Positions 14,284 through 14,312 of a stretch of DNA of 14,312 nucleotides are shown one piece after another. Position 1 is the first letter of the stretch; the number at the start of each line of letters is the position of its first letter. Source of the stretch: Gemmatimonadota bacterium (GTDB lineage: Bacteria; Gemmatimonadota; Gemmatimonadetes; Gemmatimonadales; GWC2-71-9); NCBI GenBank assembly GCA_017889745.1, contig JAGGAG010000054.1:1-14312 (forward strand). Direction: 5' to 3'. The position numbers and the translations under genes are program-made. A model generated the notes under the pieces. It did no database searches. It was not told the origin of the DNA and was given only the letters and a program-made list of their open reading frames with translations.

Positions 14284-14312
14284 ATGTCCGCGCGCAAGAT
14301 TATCGCTGGCCT
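14284..14312 (+). CDS. Possible start of a plus-strand gene, cut by the right edge
   Basis: An ATG at 14284 opens a frame reading MSARKIIAG to the window edge, preceded by CCGGGAACCTC, a weak purine-rich site. The divergent position relative to radC and the run of codons agree with a real start, but nine codons give no family evidence. The product is unknown. Confidence 0.4.

Noticed and set aside
1..14312. Mobile element, CRISPR array, tRNA or a new defence-type gene cluster
   Set aside because: No transposase, integrase, terminal repeats, regularly spaced repeats or tRNA-like folds were seen, and every gene but the LysM protein and the right-edge fragment belongs to a named conserved family.

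Overview
The window is a dense, GC-rich bacterial chromosome segment. Essentially every recognisable gene lies on the minus strand; only the last 29 bases hold what may be the start of a plus-strand gene. The content is conserved housekeeping: cell envelope, tRNA modification, DNA repair and the stringent response. A complete Tol-Pal set, lipoproteins with lipoboxes and periplasmic signal peptides show a Gram-negative (diderm) cell. The high GC, the Pal variant with GNCDDRGS in place of GHxDERGS, and a TonB-like protein standing in for TolA fit a Gemmatimonadota-type organism. That placement is inference and was not tested by any search.

Reading along the minus strand (right to left) there are three blocks. 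(1) 14155 to 7155: radC (JAMM-domain protein), a bifunctional ppGpp synthetase/hydrolase (rel), a small EVE-domain protein, uvrB, then tsaE, tsaB and rimI. From rel onward the genes abut or overlap. This block joins stringent response, nucleotide excision repair and t6A tRNA modification with ribosomal-protein-type acetylation. (2) 7049 to 5124: ssb, then an exported LysM protein with what looks like a duplicated C-terminal domain. A perfect 17-bp inverted repeat follows at 5062-5097. (3) 4934 to 1: a GalE-like NAD-dependent sugar-nucleotide epimerase overlapping the start of tolQ, then tolR, a TonB/TolA-type protein, tolB, pal and the start of a CpoB/YbgF-like coiled-coil lipoprotein that runs off the left edge. 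The Tol-Pal genes form the proton-driven machine that links inner membrane, peptidoglycan and outer membrane during constriction.

Starts were refined from the longest open frames by Shine-Dalgarno position, signal peptides and stop/start overlaps (tolB 2137, epimerase 4934, LysM 6332, ssb 7049, rimI 7655, tsaB 8280, rel 13387, radC 14155). I saw no mobile elements, CRISPR arrays, tRNA or rRNA genes. No non-coding stretch exceeds 300 bases. I found no clear sign of a new multi-gene system. The most worthwhile leads are the LysM protein with duplicated C-terminal domains, the epimerase fused into the Tol operon, the TonB-like TolA substitute, the predicted lipidation of the CpoB-like protein, and the EVE gene between rel and uvrB.
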